Shown here piece by piece: positions 46,542 through 55,224 of a DNA stretch of 64,000 bases; positions within the stretch are counted from its first letter, which is position 1; every line of letters starts with the position of its first letter. The DNA is from CAUZIR01 sp965250195 (GTDB lineage Bacteria; Chloroflexota; Dehalococcoidia; Lucifugimonadales; UBA2962). The DNA is taken from assembly GCA_965250195.1 (NCBI GenBank), contig OZ252295.1, forward strand, positions 682,001 to 746,000. Reading direction: 5' to 3'. Under the pieces are notes generated by a model. The model had not been told where the DNA came from and did no database searches. It was given only the letters and a program-made list of their open reading frames with translations. A program made the position numbers and the translations under genes.

Positions 46542-47639
46542 ATGCCGGGGCAGATGCGACTCTCACGACTCGCGCGGTTCGTCGGCCTGCTCCGAACGCC
46601 CGACGAAAACGGCGCCCCTACAGATCTGCGCTCGACTCTCGGTCAGCGTATCTTCTCTCTACCAACTCTCCTCTCGCTGGGGGTGGCCGGGGCGTTCATC
46701 TTCTTCATCGCCCGCGGCATCGACCTCGACTGGACAGAAACCCTGAGCAACGTCGGCGACATGAAGGCGTTGCCGTACGTGGTCGCGCTGGCCCTCTACT
46801 ACCTGAGCTTCCTGTTCCGGGGCTACCGGTGGAGGGTGCTAGCCCGCAGCGCCGCCGCAAAAACGGACCCGGAAGGCACGACCATTCGGCTGCCGTCCGT
46901 TCTGCGCTTCTCCCAGCTCATCATCATGGGGTGGTTCGTCAACACCATCGCCTGGCTGAGGCTCGGTGACGCCTACCGGGCCTGGGCCTTCTCGGACGAC
47001 TCAAGGGGCGGCTTTTCTTGGGGCCTCGGTACGCTATTAGCCGAACGAGCGCTGGACATGGCCACGGTGGCGCTACTGCTGGTCATCGCCATCCTGGCGG
47101 CCACGGCTACCACCGACGCAACGGCCCTGCTCTACCTGCTGATCGCGGCGGCGGGGATGGCTACCGGACTGGTCGGGCTGCTGCTGGCGATGCGGCTGGT
47201 CGGCATGAGGCTGGCCGCACTCCTGCCGAGCACCCTGCAGCGCATCTACCGGGGCGTTCACCAGGGGACGCTCGGAAGCATCGAACTGCGCCAACTGCCG
47301 CTGCTCACGCTACTCAGCGTAATCGGCTGGGGCCTGGAAGCGGGCCGACTCTACTTCGTCGTCGAGGCGCTCGACCTGACGCTGAGCCTCCCCATGATCA
47401 TGATCGTAGCCCTCGGCCATGCGCTACTCAGCACCGTGCCAACGCCCGGGGGGATTGGTGCGGTGGAGACGGGCATGACCGGCCTTTTGGTACTGAGCAT
47501 GCCCAAATCGGACGCGGCGTCGGTCGCGGTGCTGGACCGCTCGATTACCCTTCTGAGCGTGATCGTGTTCGGCGGTACGATCTTCCTGCTAAACGGAATT
47601 GTCAAAGGCCGCCAGGGCCGCAAGCGGCCGACGGTATAA
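46542..47639 (+). CDS. Lysylphosphatidylglycerol synthase/YbhN-type membrane protein (UPF0104)
   Basis: 365 residues from ATG 46542, or 361 from ATG 46554. Eight or so helices with the family marks FRGYRWRVLARS, WFVNTIAWLRLGDAYRAW, LAERALDMATVALLL and VPTPGGIGAVETGMTGLL. This flippase-like fold is shared by MprF N-domains and proteins of unknown substrate. No aminoacyl-transferase domain is present. A TAGAAT box (46538-46543) overlaps the rsmG stop, so the second ATG would start a near-leaderless transcript. Confidence 0.85.
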   Translation: MPGQMRLSRLARFVGLLRTPDENGAPTDLRSTLGQRIFSLPTLLSLGVAGAFIFFIARGIDLDWTETLSNVGDMKALPYVVALALYYLSFLFRGYRWRVLARSAAAKTDPEGTTIRLPSVLRFSQLIIMGWFVNTIAWLRLGDAYRAWAFSDDSRGGFSWGLGTLLAERALDMATVALLLVIAILAATATTDATALLYLLIAAAGMATGLVGLLLAMRLVGMRLAALLPSTLQRIYRGVHQGTLGSIELRQLPLLTLLSVIGWGLEAGRLYFVVEALDLTLSLPMIMIVALGHALLSTVPTPGGIGAVETGMTGLLVLSMPKSDAASVAVLDRSITLLSVIVFGGTIFLLNGIVKGRQGRKRPTV

Positions 47640-47640
47640 T
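47635..47640 (+). promoter_or_regulatory. -10 box TATAAT upstream of ilvD
   Basis: A perfect TATAAT overlaps the stop codon of the preceding gene, 38 bases before the ilvD ATG. No clear -35 element is seen at 17 bases, so confidence is limited. Confidence 0.4.
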
Positions 47641-47678
47641 TGCTGCTTCGTAAACTGAATGGAGAAACTCCCCAACCA

Positions 47679-49373
47679 ATGACCAGCACCAAAACCAATT
47701 TGAGACGTCATAGCGCCGTCCAGGTAGACGGGCCCGACCGGGCTGCCGCCAGGGCCATGCTCCGGGGCGCCGGACTCGACGACGACGACTTCAAAAAGCC
47801 CTTCGTCGCCGTTGCCAACCTGGCCAGCGACGTCACTCCCTGCAACATCCACCTCGACCGCATCGCCAGGGCGGCCAAAGAGGGCGTGCGGGCGGCCGAC
47901 GCGGTGCCGTTCATGTTCGGCACCATCACCATTAGCGACGGCATCTCCATGGGCACCGAGGGCATGAAGGCGTCTCTCGTTAGTAGAGAGGTGATCGCCG
48001 ACTCGATTGAGACCGTGGTGTTCGGGGAGAGCATGGACGGGCTCGTCGTGGTGGCCGCCTGCGACAAGAACATGCCGGGCGCACTGATGGCGATGGCCAG
48101 GCTGAATGTGCCGTCTATCTTCGTCTACGGCGGAGCGATATTGGCGGGGAATTACCTGGGCAAGGACATCAACGTCCAGGACATGTTCGAGGCGGTGGGG
48201 GCGCACTCCCAGGGCAAACTCACGCTCGACGAACTGATCGCCATGGAGCGCATCGCCTGTCCCGGCGAGGGGGCGTGCTCCGGCATGTTCACCGCCAACA
48301 CCATGGCCTCGGCCATTGAGGCTATGGGCATGGCGCTGCCGGGCACGGCATCCATACCGGCGGTCGACTCCCGCAACCTCGATGCGGCGCGCCTGGCAGG
48401 GCCCGCGCTGCAAAATCTCTTGGCCCGCGACCTCAAGCCCAGGGACATCCTGACCAAACAGGCTTTCGAGAACGCCATAACCGTGGTGCTGTCGATGGGC
48501 GGCTCCACGAACGCCGTCTTGCACCTGCTCGCCATTGCGCACGAGGCGGACGTTCCGCTGGACATCGACGACTTCGACCGGCTCAGCCGGGTAACGCCGT
48601 ACCTCACCGATCTGCGTCCCGGCGGTCGCTACGTCATGCCCGACATGGACAAGACGGGCGGGGTGCCGACGCTCATGAGGGAATTGATGAAGGCCGGGCT
48701 GCTGCACGGCGACTGCATCACCGTCACCGGCAAGACTATCGAGGAAAATCTCGCCGATGATCTTGCGGCCACAGGGGCCAAACCCGACAGCAAGGTGATC
48801 TACCCGATAGACAACCCGCGCAGCCCGACCGGGGGCCTCGCCATCCTGAAAGGCAACATCGCACCGGAGGGCGCGGTGATGAAGGTTTCGGGGACCAAGC
48901 ACCACCAGCACGTGGGCCCTGCCCGGGTCTTCGACTCGGAGCGCGACGCGTTTAACGCCGTCACCGGCAGTCGCATCAAGGACGGCGATGTGCTGGTCAT
49001 CCGCTATGAGGGTCCAAAAGGCGGTCCGGGGATGCAGGAGATGCTGGCGCTGACCGGCGCCATCATGGGGGCCGGTCTGGGGAACACCACACTGCTGCTC
49101 ACCGACGGCCGCTTCTCCGGCGCCACCCACGGGCCCATGATCGGCCACATCGCCCCGGAGGCCATGGTCGGGGGACCGATCGCGCTGGTTCGAGACGGAG
49201 ACACGATTACGATGGACGTGGAGACGCGAGAGCTTTCAATGAACGTGTCGGAACAAGAACTGACGGAGCGCAAGAAGGCCTGGTCCGCCCCCGCGCCGCA
49301 CTACACCCGGGGCGTGCTGGCGAAGTACGCCAAGCTCGTCTCCTCGGCGTCTAAAGGTGCAGTGACTGGCTAG
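47679..49373 (+). CDS. ilvD: Dihydroxy-acid dehydratase
   Basis: 564 residues from ATG 47679. It carries the cluster cysteines in SDVTPCNIHLDRIA, ACDKNMPGALMAMARLN and CPGEGACSGMFTANTMA, and the C-terminal LTDGRFSGATHGPMIGHIAPEA with the catalytic serine. It converts dihydroxyisovalerate and its homologue to the 2-keto acids in valine and isoleucine synthesis. No other ilv genes are next to it. Confidence 0.96.
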   Translation: MTSTKTNLRRHSAVQVDGPDRAAARAMLRGAGLDDDDFKKPFVAVANLASDVTPCNIHLDRIARAAKEGVRAADAVPFMFGTITISDGISMGTEGMKASLVSREVIADSIETVVFGESMDGLVVVAACDKNMPGALMAMARLNVPSIFVYGGAILAGNYLGKDINVQDMFEAVGAHSQGKLTLDELIAMERIACPGEGACSGMFTANTMASAIEAMGMALPGTASIPAVDSRNLDAARLAGPALQNLLARDLKPRDILTKQAFENAITVVLSMGGSTNAVLHLLAIAHEADVPLDIDDFDRLSRVTPYLTDLRPGGRYVMPDMDKTGGVPTLMRELMKAGLLHGDCITVTGKTIEENLADDLAATGAKPDSKVIYPIDNPRSPTGGLAILKGNIAPEGAVMKVSGTKHHQHVGPARVFDSERDAFNAVTGSRIKDGDVLVIRYEGPKGGPGMQEMLALTGAIMGAGLGNTTLLLTDGRFSGATHGPMIGHIAPEAMVGGPIALVRDGDTITMDVETRELSMNVSEQELTERKKAWSAPAPHYTRGVLAKYAKLVSSASKGAVTG

Positions 49374-49406
49374 GCCCGCCTGGCGGCAGGTCCACGGGGT
49401 ACTGTC

Positions 49407-49556
49407 ATGGAACAGGAAATCCGTTTCTGCACCACCGACGACGGGGTGCGCATAGCCTACTCCCTCGTCGGCTCGGGACCGGCGCTAGCCAAGTCGCCCA
49501 ACTGGCTTACTCATTTGGAGTACGAGTGGAGCAGTCCGGTCTGGCGGTATGTCTAG
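49407..49556 (+). pseudogene. Truncated alpha/beta-hydrolase gene remnant
   Basis: A 49-residue frame, MEQEIRFCTTDDGVRIAYSL and onward through SPNWLTHLEYEWSSPVWRYV, matches the N-terminus of the alpha/beta hydrolases often fused to regulators or cyclases. It ends at a TAG where the family continues for another 200 residues. The next 60 bases show no continuation. It is read as a decayed gene between ilvD and the convergent SelA-like gene. Confidence 0.6.
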
Positions 49557-49620
49557 CGACGGAGAGAGGGGAGCTGTTCGCACATTGGAGGAACGAGCAA
49601 CATGCGGACACGCCGGCCAG

Positions 49621-50814
49621 CTAGCCTTTCAGAACGGTCCTCAGGACCTCAGCAAGCGCCTCGGTGCGGGCCTGGTTCAGGTTGATTGGGTTGATGACGA
49701 GCGCGCCCGCGTCGAGGCCCGTCTCCTGCACGAAGACCCTCGGCTCACAGCTCTTGAGCTGGTGGGCGATTTCGAAGGCCGTCTTGCCGATAGCGCTCTC
49801 ATCGAGCACCAGGCTCAGGACAGGGGAGCCCTCTTCGGGCACGTCAATGATCGACTCGGCCGGGAGCCCGCTCAGGCCGTCGGCAAGGTACTCAAGGTAT
49901 CCCCGTTGCTCAAGGTAGCTGTCATCGTAGCCGTCTTCGACGAAGATCTTCAGGGCGGTGAGCATGGCCACCACCTCTTTTTTCGCCACCTTGAATCCCC
50001 GGCCAATCCCCTGCCGAGGAATACCGGGCAGCGAGTCCTTGGGGATGAAATCGGCGGGCGGGTCCCAGATGTCGAATAGCTCGTCCATGTCCAGGTGCTG
50101 AAGGGCGGCCGAGGCGATGAGGTCCCGCCGACCGCACAGGATGCCGCTGGACTGCGGACCGCGCAGAGCCTTCCCTCCCGAAAACGCAACCAGGTCGGCG
50201 CCGGCGTCTATGAACCGGCCCAGGTTGGCCTTGGGCGGCAACTCACCGGCGGCGTCCACTATGACCGGCAGGTTGTGCTTCTTCGCCACCTCGATGACGT
50301 CGTCCAACGGCGGCGCGCTGTCCGGGCCGGAGGCATAGTAAATGGCGGCCGTGTTGGGGGTTATGGCCGCCTCGTACTCCCAGGCCTCGGTGCGCCGAAC
50401 CCCGGCATTCGCGACCGCCTCGTTCATGCCCACTTCTACGAATTTTGCCCCCGAGAGCCGGGCGGCGTGGTCGTACCCGCTGCGGTGCTCACGCGCGACG
50501 ATGAACTCGTTTTTTATCCCCGTGGTGTCGGGAAGACGGTCCATTATTCCGGGATTGAGCCCGGCCATTATGGCCGCCGAACCGAGCGTCAGGCTGGAGG
50601 AGGCGCCCGCCGTCACGTAACCCGCCTCCGCCCCGGTGACCCGGGCGATATAGCGGCTGGCGCCAGCCTGCAGGTCGACCATGGACACCGACTCGGTCGC
50701 CGCCTCGGCCATCGCCTCCACCACCTCAGGCGGCATGAGCGCACCGCTGACCCGGGTCGACAGCCCGGACACGTTGATGATGGTCTTTATCCCGAACTCT
50801 TCGTAAACAGACAT
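49621..50814 (-). CDS. SelA-like/DgaE-type PLP-dependent enzyme
   Basis: 397 residues from ATG 50814, which matches the family start (MSVYEEFGIKTIINVSG). ATG 50871, overlapping the previous stop as ATGA, would add 19 residues. Fold type I PLP enzyme: GAEAGYVTAGASSSLTLG binds the cofactor phosphate, PVIVDAAGELPP holds the ring aspartate, and LVAFSGGKALRGPQSSG the PLP lysine. It belongs to the group that resembles selenocysteine synthase but lacks its tRNA-binding parts, such as D-glucosaminate-6-phosphate ammonia lyase. True SelA is therefore not claimed. The substrate is unknown. Confidence 0.83.
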   Translation of the reverse strand: MSVYEEFGIKTIINVSGLSTRVSGALMPPEVVEAMAEAATESVSMVDLQAGASRYIARVTGAEAGYVTAGASSSLTLGSAAIMAGLNPGIMDRLPDTTGIKNEFIVAREHRSGYDHAARLSGAKFVEVGMNEAVANAGVRRTEAWEYEAAITPNTAAIYYASGPDSAPPLDDVIEVAKKHNLPVIVDAAGELPPKANLGRFIDAGADLVAFSGGKALRGPQSSGILCGRRDLIASAALQHLDMDELFDIWDPPADFIPKDSLPGIPRQGIGRGFKVAKKEVVAMLTALKIFVEDGYDDSYLEQRGYLEYLADGLSGLPAESIIDVPEEGSPVLSLVLDESAIGKTAFEIAHQLKSCEPRVFVQETGLDAGALVINPINLNQARTEALAEVLRTVLKG

Positions 50815-50867
50815 CTTGTTTTTATCCCCCGCGACTAAATTTCTTGCCACTCGTAAGGTCGGATGCT

Positions 50868-51788
50868 TCATCGGCCGAACGCGCGCAGCACGCGTGCTGC
50901 CGAGCCGTAGTCCCGCCGCCCACCCTTAAAGATGGGCGGCACAAGATACACGTTACTGTGTCCGGCGTCAGCATAGCGCCCGATCAACTCGACGGCGATG
51001 TCCACGCCGTCGCGCCCCCCGTCTATCGCGCCCGAGACCCACTGGGGAAGGCTTCCGAAGGTGATGCCGCCCGGTAGGAGAACCTGCACTCCGCAAAATA
51101 TTGGCTGGGTCAGCTTCTCGCCGTAGGCGTCCGTGTAGGCCGAGGTGAACCTCGTCAGGCGCTCGGTCTCGAACAGGGCCTGGAGCAAGAAGTACTTCGC
51201 TCCCAGCTCGACCTTGCGACGCGTGAGCGCGACCTGGCCCTGCAAGGGCATTCCCAAATCGATCGTCGCCCCGACGCAGAAGCCCGTTTGGGAACGCAGC
51301 TTCAGGCCTCTGAAGTCCAGGCCCTCATTGAGCCCGTTTATCGATGCAATCAACTCGGTCGGCCGGTAGTCGTCGACCGCCGCCGCCCACTCCAGGTCTT
51401 TGCCCCGGTAAGGGTCGCCTTTTACCACTACGACGTTCGGGAGGCCCAGCAAATCGGCACCGAGCAACGTCTCCTGCATCGCCATTTTGTTCATGTCTCT
51501 CGTCGAGAGCGTGAATATTACGTCTTGCCCGGTGTTCTGCCCGATGTTCTGGCCGGCGTGTTGGGAGATCCAGTGCGCCGCAGCTACGGTGTTTAGCCTG
51601 GGTGATTTACCGGGGTTATAGGCGACGGAGATGAAGTCCGCCGGTAATTCGGAGGCCCCGGACAGCAGAGCCGGGTCACCGCCCCTGGGCGGGGAGAAGT
51701 CGCACACGAACACGTGCTCGCCCCCGGCCTGCTCGCACCGCTCCACAACCGTCGTACCGGCGTCCGGCACCCTCGCGTCCGACAACAT
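50868..51788 (-). CDS. Methylenetetrahydrofolate reductase-like (MetF-family) protein
   Basis: 306 residues from ATG 51788; an in-frame TTG at 51818 lies in the U-tract of the upstream terminator and is rejected. The TIM-barrel layout of MetF is visible: VCDFSPPRGGD at the N-terminus, LGLPNVVVVKGDPYRGKD in the middle, KVELGAKYFLLQALFETERL, and VQVLLPGG. It may bind FAD and a folate. A short QNIGQNTGQD repeat is inserted near residue 80. The four-base overlap with the SelA-like gene suggests they act in one pathway. Confidence 0.82.
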   Translation of the reverse strand: MLSDARVPDAGTTVVERCEQAGGEHVFVCDFSPPRGGDPALLSGASELPADFISVAYNPGKSPRLNTVAAAHWISQHAGQNIGQNTGQDVIFTLSTRDMNKMAMQETLLGADLLGLPNVVVVKGDPYRGKDLEWAAAVDDYRPTELIASINGLNEGLDFRGLKLRSQTGFCVGATIDLGMPLQGQVALTRRKVELGAKYFLLQALFETERLTRFTSAYTDAYGEKLTQPIFCGVQVLLPGGITFGSLPQWVSGAIDGGRDGVDIAVELIGRYADAGHSNVYLVPPIFKGGRRDYGSAARVLRAFGR

Positions 51789-51816
51789 GGGCGCCAGTGT
51801 ACGGGCCCATTTGGAC

Positions 51817-51852
51817 AAAAAAAAGACCGGGGAGCCAGACGCTCCCCGGTCT
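51817..51852 (-). terminator. Rho-independent terminator of the zinc-ribbon gene
   Basis: A 12-bp stem (51824-51835 with 51841-51852, AGACCGGGGAGC with its complement), loop CAGAC, followed on the minus strand by a run of eight U (A run 51817-51824). Confidence 0.9.
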
Positions 51853-51873
51853 CTTAACTATTCGGGTTTTTGG

Positions 51874-52377
51874 CTACTTCCAGCCGAGCGAGCTGTTCCT
51901 GCCGGGGGTGAGGGAGACGCGGTGTCCCTGCTCGCACTTGAAGCGCTCTTCCCGGATGTCGCGTCGCTTGCCGGACAGGGACGACTGCTCCATGGTGGTC
52001 GAGCAGAACGGGCAGCAGACCTCATATACGGCTCGATTACGCAACCGCACCGCCTGGACGTACGCCAGGGTCTCCATGAGTCCCTTGGAGTCGCCGACAT
52101 AGCGCAGGACGTAGCGGGTGCCGGCGCTGACCAGGTTTGTGGGCCGGGCGTTCTTGGTGCGGTCCACGTACCCGTAGTCGACGTAGCCGCACTTGAGGCA
52201 CTCGGGCTCGTTGAAGCCCTTGACCAGCGTGTCGCAACAGCGAGGACACTGTGGCCGTCCACCGGTGACAGGCACCGGTCGCCGAACGACATCGGGCCTA
52301 GGCTCGACTCGCAGCTGAACCACCACCGGCGGCGGTGTTCCCGGCATGAAGGTTGTGGGAGTGGCCTGGATGACCAT
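51874..52377 (-). CDS. Zinc-ribbon protein of unknown function
   Basis: 167 residues from ATG 52377, with GAGAGGAAG upstream. A proline-rich N-terminus is followed by two metal-knuckle pairs, CPRCCDTLVK with CLKCGYVDYG, and later CCPFCSTTMEQ with FKCEQGHRVSL near the C-terminus. These look like two zinc ribbons separated by about 50 residues. No wider family is recognised. A role in nucleic-acid binding is possible. Its own promoter and terminator make it monocistronic. Confidence 0.78.
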   Translation of the reverse strand: MVIQATPTTFMPGTPPPVVVQLRVEPRPDVVRRPVPVTGGRPQCPRCCDTLVKGFNEPECLKCGYVDYGYVDRTKNARPTNLVSAGTRYVLRYVGDSKGLMETLAYVQAVRLRNRAVYEVCCPFCSTTMEQSSLSGKRRDIREERFKCEQGHRVSLTPGRNSSLGWK

Positions 52378-52465
52378 GGGCTTCCTCTCTGGTCGGCACT
52401 GGGCGATTTGGCGCTGGGGCTCGTGGGATCGGCCTGCGCACCATTCCAATTGGTTTTCGGACAAT

Positions 52466-52494
52466 AACTAAACAAGGTTTGAAACTTTGTCAAG
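52466..52494 (-). promoter_or_regulatory. Candidate promoter of the zinc-ribbon gene
   Basis: On the minus strand a perfect TTGACA (52494-52489) is followed 17 bases on by TAGTTA (52471-52466), a weak -10. The AT-rich surroundings support a promoter. Confidence 0.45.
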
Positions 52495-52729
52495 ACTCTT
52501 TTCAAAGATTTCGGGTGGTTTTCAGCCGGGATTTCTTTTCTCAGGGTTGAAATTGGCTGTGTCGGGACGCGTAAGAATATCCCCTCTGGCACCCTATAGA
52601 GTGGCGCAAAGGTCATGTATCGAGGTCACCGGGGGCCAGGTTGTGGCACGGTTGTTCTAGGATTTCGACCGCCGCGTTCGGGGCCCCCGTGGCCTGAAAA
52701 GGGACGCCAGACGGCCCTCCAACCGGGGT

Positions 52730-52758
52730 TTGACACGCCCCCAAACCGGTGCTACATT
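52730..52758 (+). promoter_or_regulatory. Promoter of etfBA
   Basis: TTGACA (52730-52735), exactly 17 bases, then TACATT (52753-52758). The TTG start of etfB is at 52772, so a transcript starting near 52765 would have a leader of about seven bases and no Shine-Dalgarno site. Confidence 0.7.
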
Positions 52759-52771
52759 CCGCCCGCCCACC

Positions 52772-53596
52772 TTGAAGATAGTTGTTTGTGCCAAGCAGGT
52801 AGTTGACCCCGAGACCCCGGTCTCAGCGTTCAAAATTGACCGGCAATTACGCCGGGTGATGCCGTCGCCCGGCATTCCCCCGGTCGTCAATGGCTTCGAC
52901 GAGATCGCCACCGAGGCGGCCCTTCGCATTAAGGATTCGACGGACGCCCATGTCACGGTCCTGTCTGTCGGCGACGGATTTACGGACGCCGGGGGTGTGG
53001 TCGCGGTGATGAAGAAGCCGCTTTCGATGGGGGCCGACGAACTGGTGCTGGTGAAAGACGCTGCACTGGCCGACCTTGACCCGTTCGCCACCGCTTACGT
53101 CCTGGCTCAGGCCATCGAGAGAATCGGCGACGTCGATCTGGTTCTGTGCGGGCGCCAGGCCTCGGACTGGGACAACGCCCAGGTCCCGCTCATCCTCGCC
53201 GAGATGCTCAACGCGGCCTGCGTCACGGTGGCCCAGTCGGTGACGGTGTCCCAATCGGTGACGGGGTCACAGGGCGTGGCGAACGTCGAGCGCGTGCTGC
53301 CGTCCGGCTATGAGGAGATGGAGGCCGACCTGCCCGCCGTCGTTACGGTGAGCAATGAGCTGGGTGAGCCACGCTACCCAACGCTCAGAGGCATTATGGC
53401 GGCCGGGAAGAAAGCGCCCACATATCTGACGCCTTCCGACATCGGGCTGGACGCGGACCGACTGGCGCCGAGGCTCACGTTGGAAGACCTCTACGTGCCC
53501 GAGTCCGATCGCCGTTGCGAGTTCATCGAGGGGGACGGCGAGGCCGACTCGGGCCGTTTGCTGGCGCTGAAGCTGAGAGAGGACGGCCTGATTTGA
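52772..53596 (+). CDS. etfB: Electron transfer flavoprotein beta subunit
   Basis: 274 residues from TTG 52772 (LKIVVCAKQVVDPETPV); a longer upstream frame runs through the promoter and is rejected. VDLVLCGRQASDWDNAQVP is the AMP/nucleotide-binding segment and LPAVVTVSNELGEPRYPTLRGIMAA the family signature. With EtfA it carries electrons from acyl-CoA or other dehydrogenases to the quinone pool. A tandem 18-base repeat (53234-53269) adds a QSVTVSQSVTGSQ stretch in a surface loop. Confidence 0.93.
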   Translation: MKIVVCAKQVVDPETPVSAFKIDRQLRRVMPSPGIPPVVNGFDEIATEAALRIKDSTDAHVTVLSVGDGFTDAGGVVAVMKKPLSMGADELVLVKDAALADLDPFATAYVLAQAIERIGDVDLVLCGRQASDWDNAQVPLILAEMLNAACVTVAQSVTVSQSVTGSQGVANVERVLPSGYEEMEADLPAVVTVSNELGEPRYPTLRGIMAAGKKAPTYLTPSDIGLDADRLAPRLTLEDLYVPESDRRCEFIEGDGEADSGRLLALKLREDGLI

Positions 53597-54567
53597 TCGA
53601 GCGCGTACTGGTAATCGGCGAGATGAACGAGGGCCGGCTCGGCGCAGGCACACGAGAGTTGATTGCGCTCGCCCGGGCCATTGGCGACAAGGTCGGGGTG
53701 GCGCTTATCGGCGATTTAGATGCAGCAGCCGACGCGGTGGCGCTCGGGGCCGACCGGGTCTACCTGCTGGGCGGCGACGCGCTGGTATCGGGCGGGCAGG
53801 ATGCCCACCTGCAAGCGTATGAACGGGTCTATGGTGAGACCGAGCCTTCGGTGGTGCTGGTTTCCAAGACCGATGCCGGGTCGGACATCGGCCCCAGGCT
53901 GGCGACCCGCATCGGCGCGGCAGTGGCGCAAGACTGCACGACGGTCGGCCTTGCGTCAGGCGGCGAACTCACTGCGACGAGGCCGGTCTACGGCGGCAAC
54001 GCGGTGGCGCGAATATCTTTTGGGCCCGAACGCCCGGGCATAGTCATCGTCCGGGGCAAAGCCTCCGAGCCATTGGAGCCGGACCCCTCGCGCACCGGAG
54101 AGATCGTAGAACTGGCTCCCGAGATAGACCCTGCCCGGGTGCGCGTGCGGTCGATTCGCAAGGTCGAAGCGGCCGCCACCGGCGTCAGGCTGGAAGACGC
54201 CTCGGTGGTCGTGAGCGGCGGCAGGGGGCTGGGCGGCCCGGAGCCGTTCGAACAGCTAAGGGAACTGGCCGATCTGCTGGGCGGTGCTGTCGGCGCCTCC
54301 CGGGCCGCATGTGACGCGGGCTGGATCGACCACGCCGCCCAGGTCGGCCTGACCGGTCGGACGATCACGCCTGATCTCTATTTGACGGTGGGAATTTCGG
54401 GCGCCAGCCAGCACATGGCGGGCTGCCTGGGGGCGAAGAACATCGTGGCGATAAACGGCGACGAGAGCGCGAATATTTTCAAGGAGTCCCGGTACGGAGT
54501 GGTGGGAGACTGGAAGGCGGTGCTACCGGCCTTCCTGGCGGCCGTGCGGGAACTCGGCAGCGTCTGA
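53593..54567 (+). CDS. etfA: Electron transfer flavoprotein alpha subunit
   Basis: 324 residues from TTG 53593, which overlaps the etfB stop as TTGA. The C-terminal FAD domain has VSGGRGLGGPEPFEQLRELA, GASRAACDAGWID, VGLTGRTITPDLYLTVGISG and the closing KNIVAINGDESANIF. It binds FAD and pairs with EtfB. Both etf genes use TTG starts. The partner dehydrogenase or quinone oxidoreductase is not in the window. Confidence 0.95.
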   Translation: MIERVLVIGEMNEGRLGAGTRELIALARAIGDKVGVALIGDLDAAADAVALGADRVYLLGGDALVSGGQDAHLQAYERVYGETEPSVVLVSKTDAGSDIGPRLATRIGAAVAQDCTTVGLASGGELTATRPVYGGNAVARISFGPERPGIVIVRGKASEPLEPDPSRTGEIVELAPEIDPARVRVRSIRKVEAAATGVRLEDASVVVSGGRGLGGPEPFEQLRELADLLGGAVGASRAACDAGWIDHAAQVGLTGRTITPDLYLTVGISGASQHMAGCLGAKNIVAINGDESANIFKESRYGVVGDWKAVLPAFLAAVRELGSV

Positions 54568-54576
54568 AATTGCCAC

Positions 54577-54606
54577 TTGGCGAACCCGCCCCGGACCGCG
54601 TAAAAT
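54577..54606 (+). promoter_or_regulatory. Candidate promoter after etfA
   Basis: TTGGCG (54577-54582), an 18-base spacer and TAAAAT (54601-54606), a 4/6 and a 5/6 match. It would serve the unknown gene at 54700. Confidence 0.45.
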
Positions 54607-54699
54607 AGAGAGATCGGGTCCAGGTCACACGCCGCATGGGCGGCTCGTCGACGGCCTCCCCGACTCACCCAACGCCACCGCTATGGAGAGTGCCTGTTG

Positions 54700-55143
54700 A
54701 TGGACGGAGACTTCGAACTCGACGTCGACGAGATTCTGACCGACCTCAAGGACGCCGACGTGCTTTCTTTGTTTTTCCCCATGTTCCGCAAGTCGCTCGT
54801 ACTCGACCTGCGTTCGAGTGAAAATGCAGGACCGATGGTCAAGATCATGCCCATGGTCGCGTCCCCGCAGGAACGGATGAGAGCCATCCGCAGGCTGCGC
54901 CCCGGCTTTCCGCGCAGGCACAGCCTCGCTGTTGTGGCATGGCCGCGCTACGTAAATAGCCTCCGGACGCACGGGATCTGGCAGCGGCTGGTCGAGCGCA
55001 TCGAAGCGGCGGGCCACAAGCAGGCCACCGAGGACATGGACAAGGCCTTGCAGGAGCTACTGCGCCAGGAGAAGGCGGAGATGGCCAGGGTAGTGATGGG
55101 CGACAACTATCACACTATCTGGACCAGCCAGCACACGCCTTAA
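54700..55143 (+). CDS. Protein of unknown function
   Basis: 147 residues from ATG 54700 with GGAGAG upstream. The N-terminus is acidic (MDGDFELDVDEILTDLKDAD), the middle has a short hydrophobic stretch (VLSLFFPMFRKSLVLDLR) and a basic one (RAIRRLRPGFPRRHS), and the C-terminal third is helical. I recognise no family. It has its own likely promoter and converges on the EF-G paralogue. Confidence 0.6.
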   Translation: MDGDFELDVDEILTDLKDADVLSLFFPMFRKSLVLDLRSSENAGPMVKIMPMVASPQERMRAIRRLRPGFPRRHSLAVVAWPRYVNSLRTHGIWQRLVERIEAAGHKQATEDMDKALQELLRQEKAEMARVVMGDNYHTIWTSQHTP

Positions 55144-55224
55144 CCCACTTCTAAGAACTGCCTCGGGGTTCGCTGTTCCCCTGTCCCGAAACTGGGGCCC
55201 GAATCTGGGGACCGAATTAAGGCG

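Larger units (their letters stand above)
52378..52771. other. Divergent intergenic region with AT-rich stretch
   Basis: This 394-base gap holds the promoters of the zinc-ribbon gene and of etfBA (listed separately). Between about 52465 and 52560 it is clearly richer in A and T than the surroundings. No gene, RNA or strong hairpin was found in the rest. Confidence 0.6.

Noticed and set aside
49621..50871. The SelA-like gene as the selenocysteine synthase needed for the selenoprotein
   Set aside because: It lacks the N-terminal tRNA-binding part and the length of SelA and matches the DgaE-type group; selB, selC and selD are not near.
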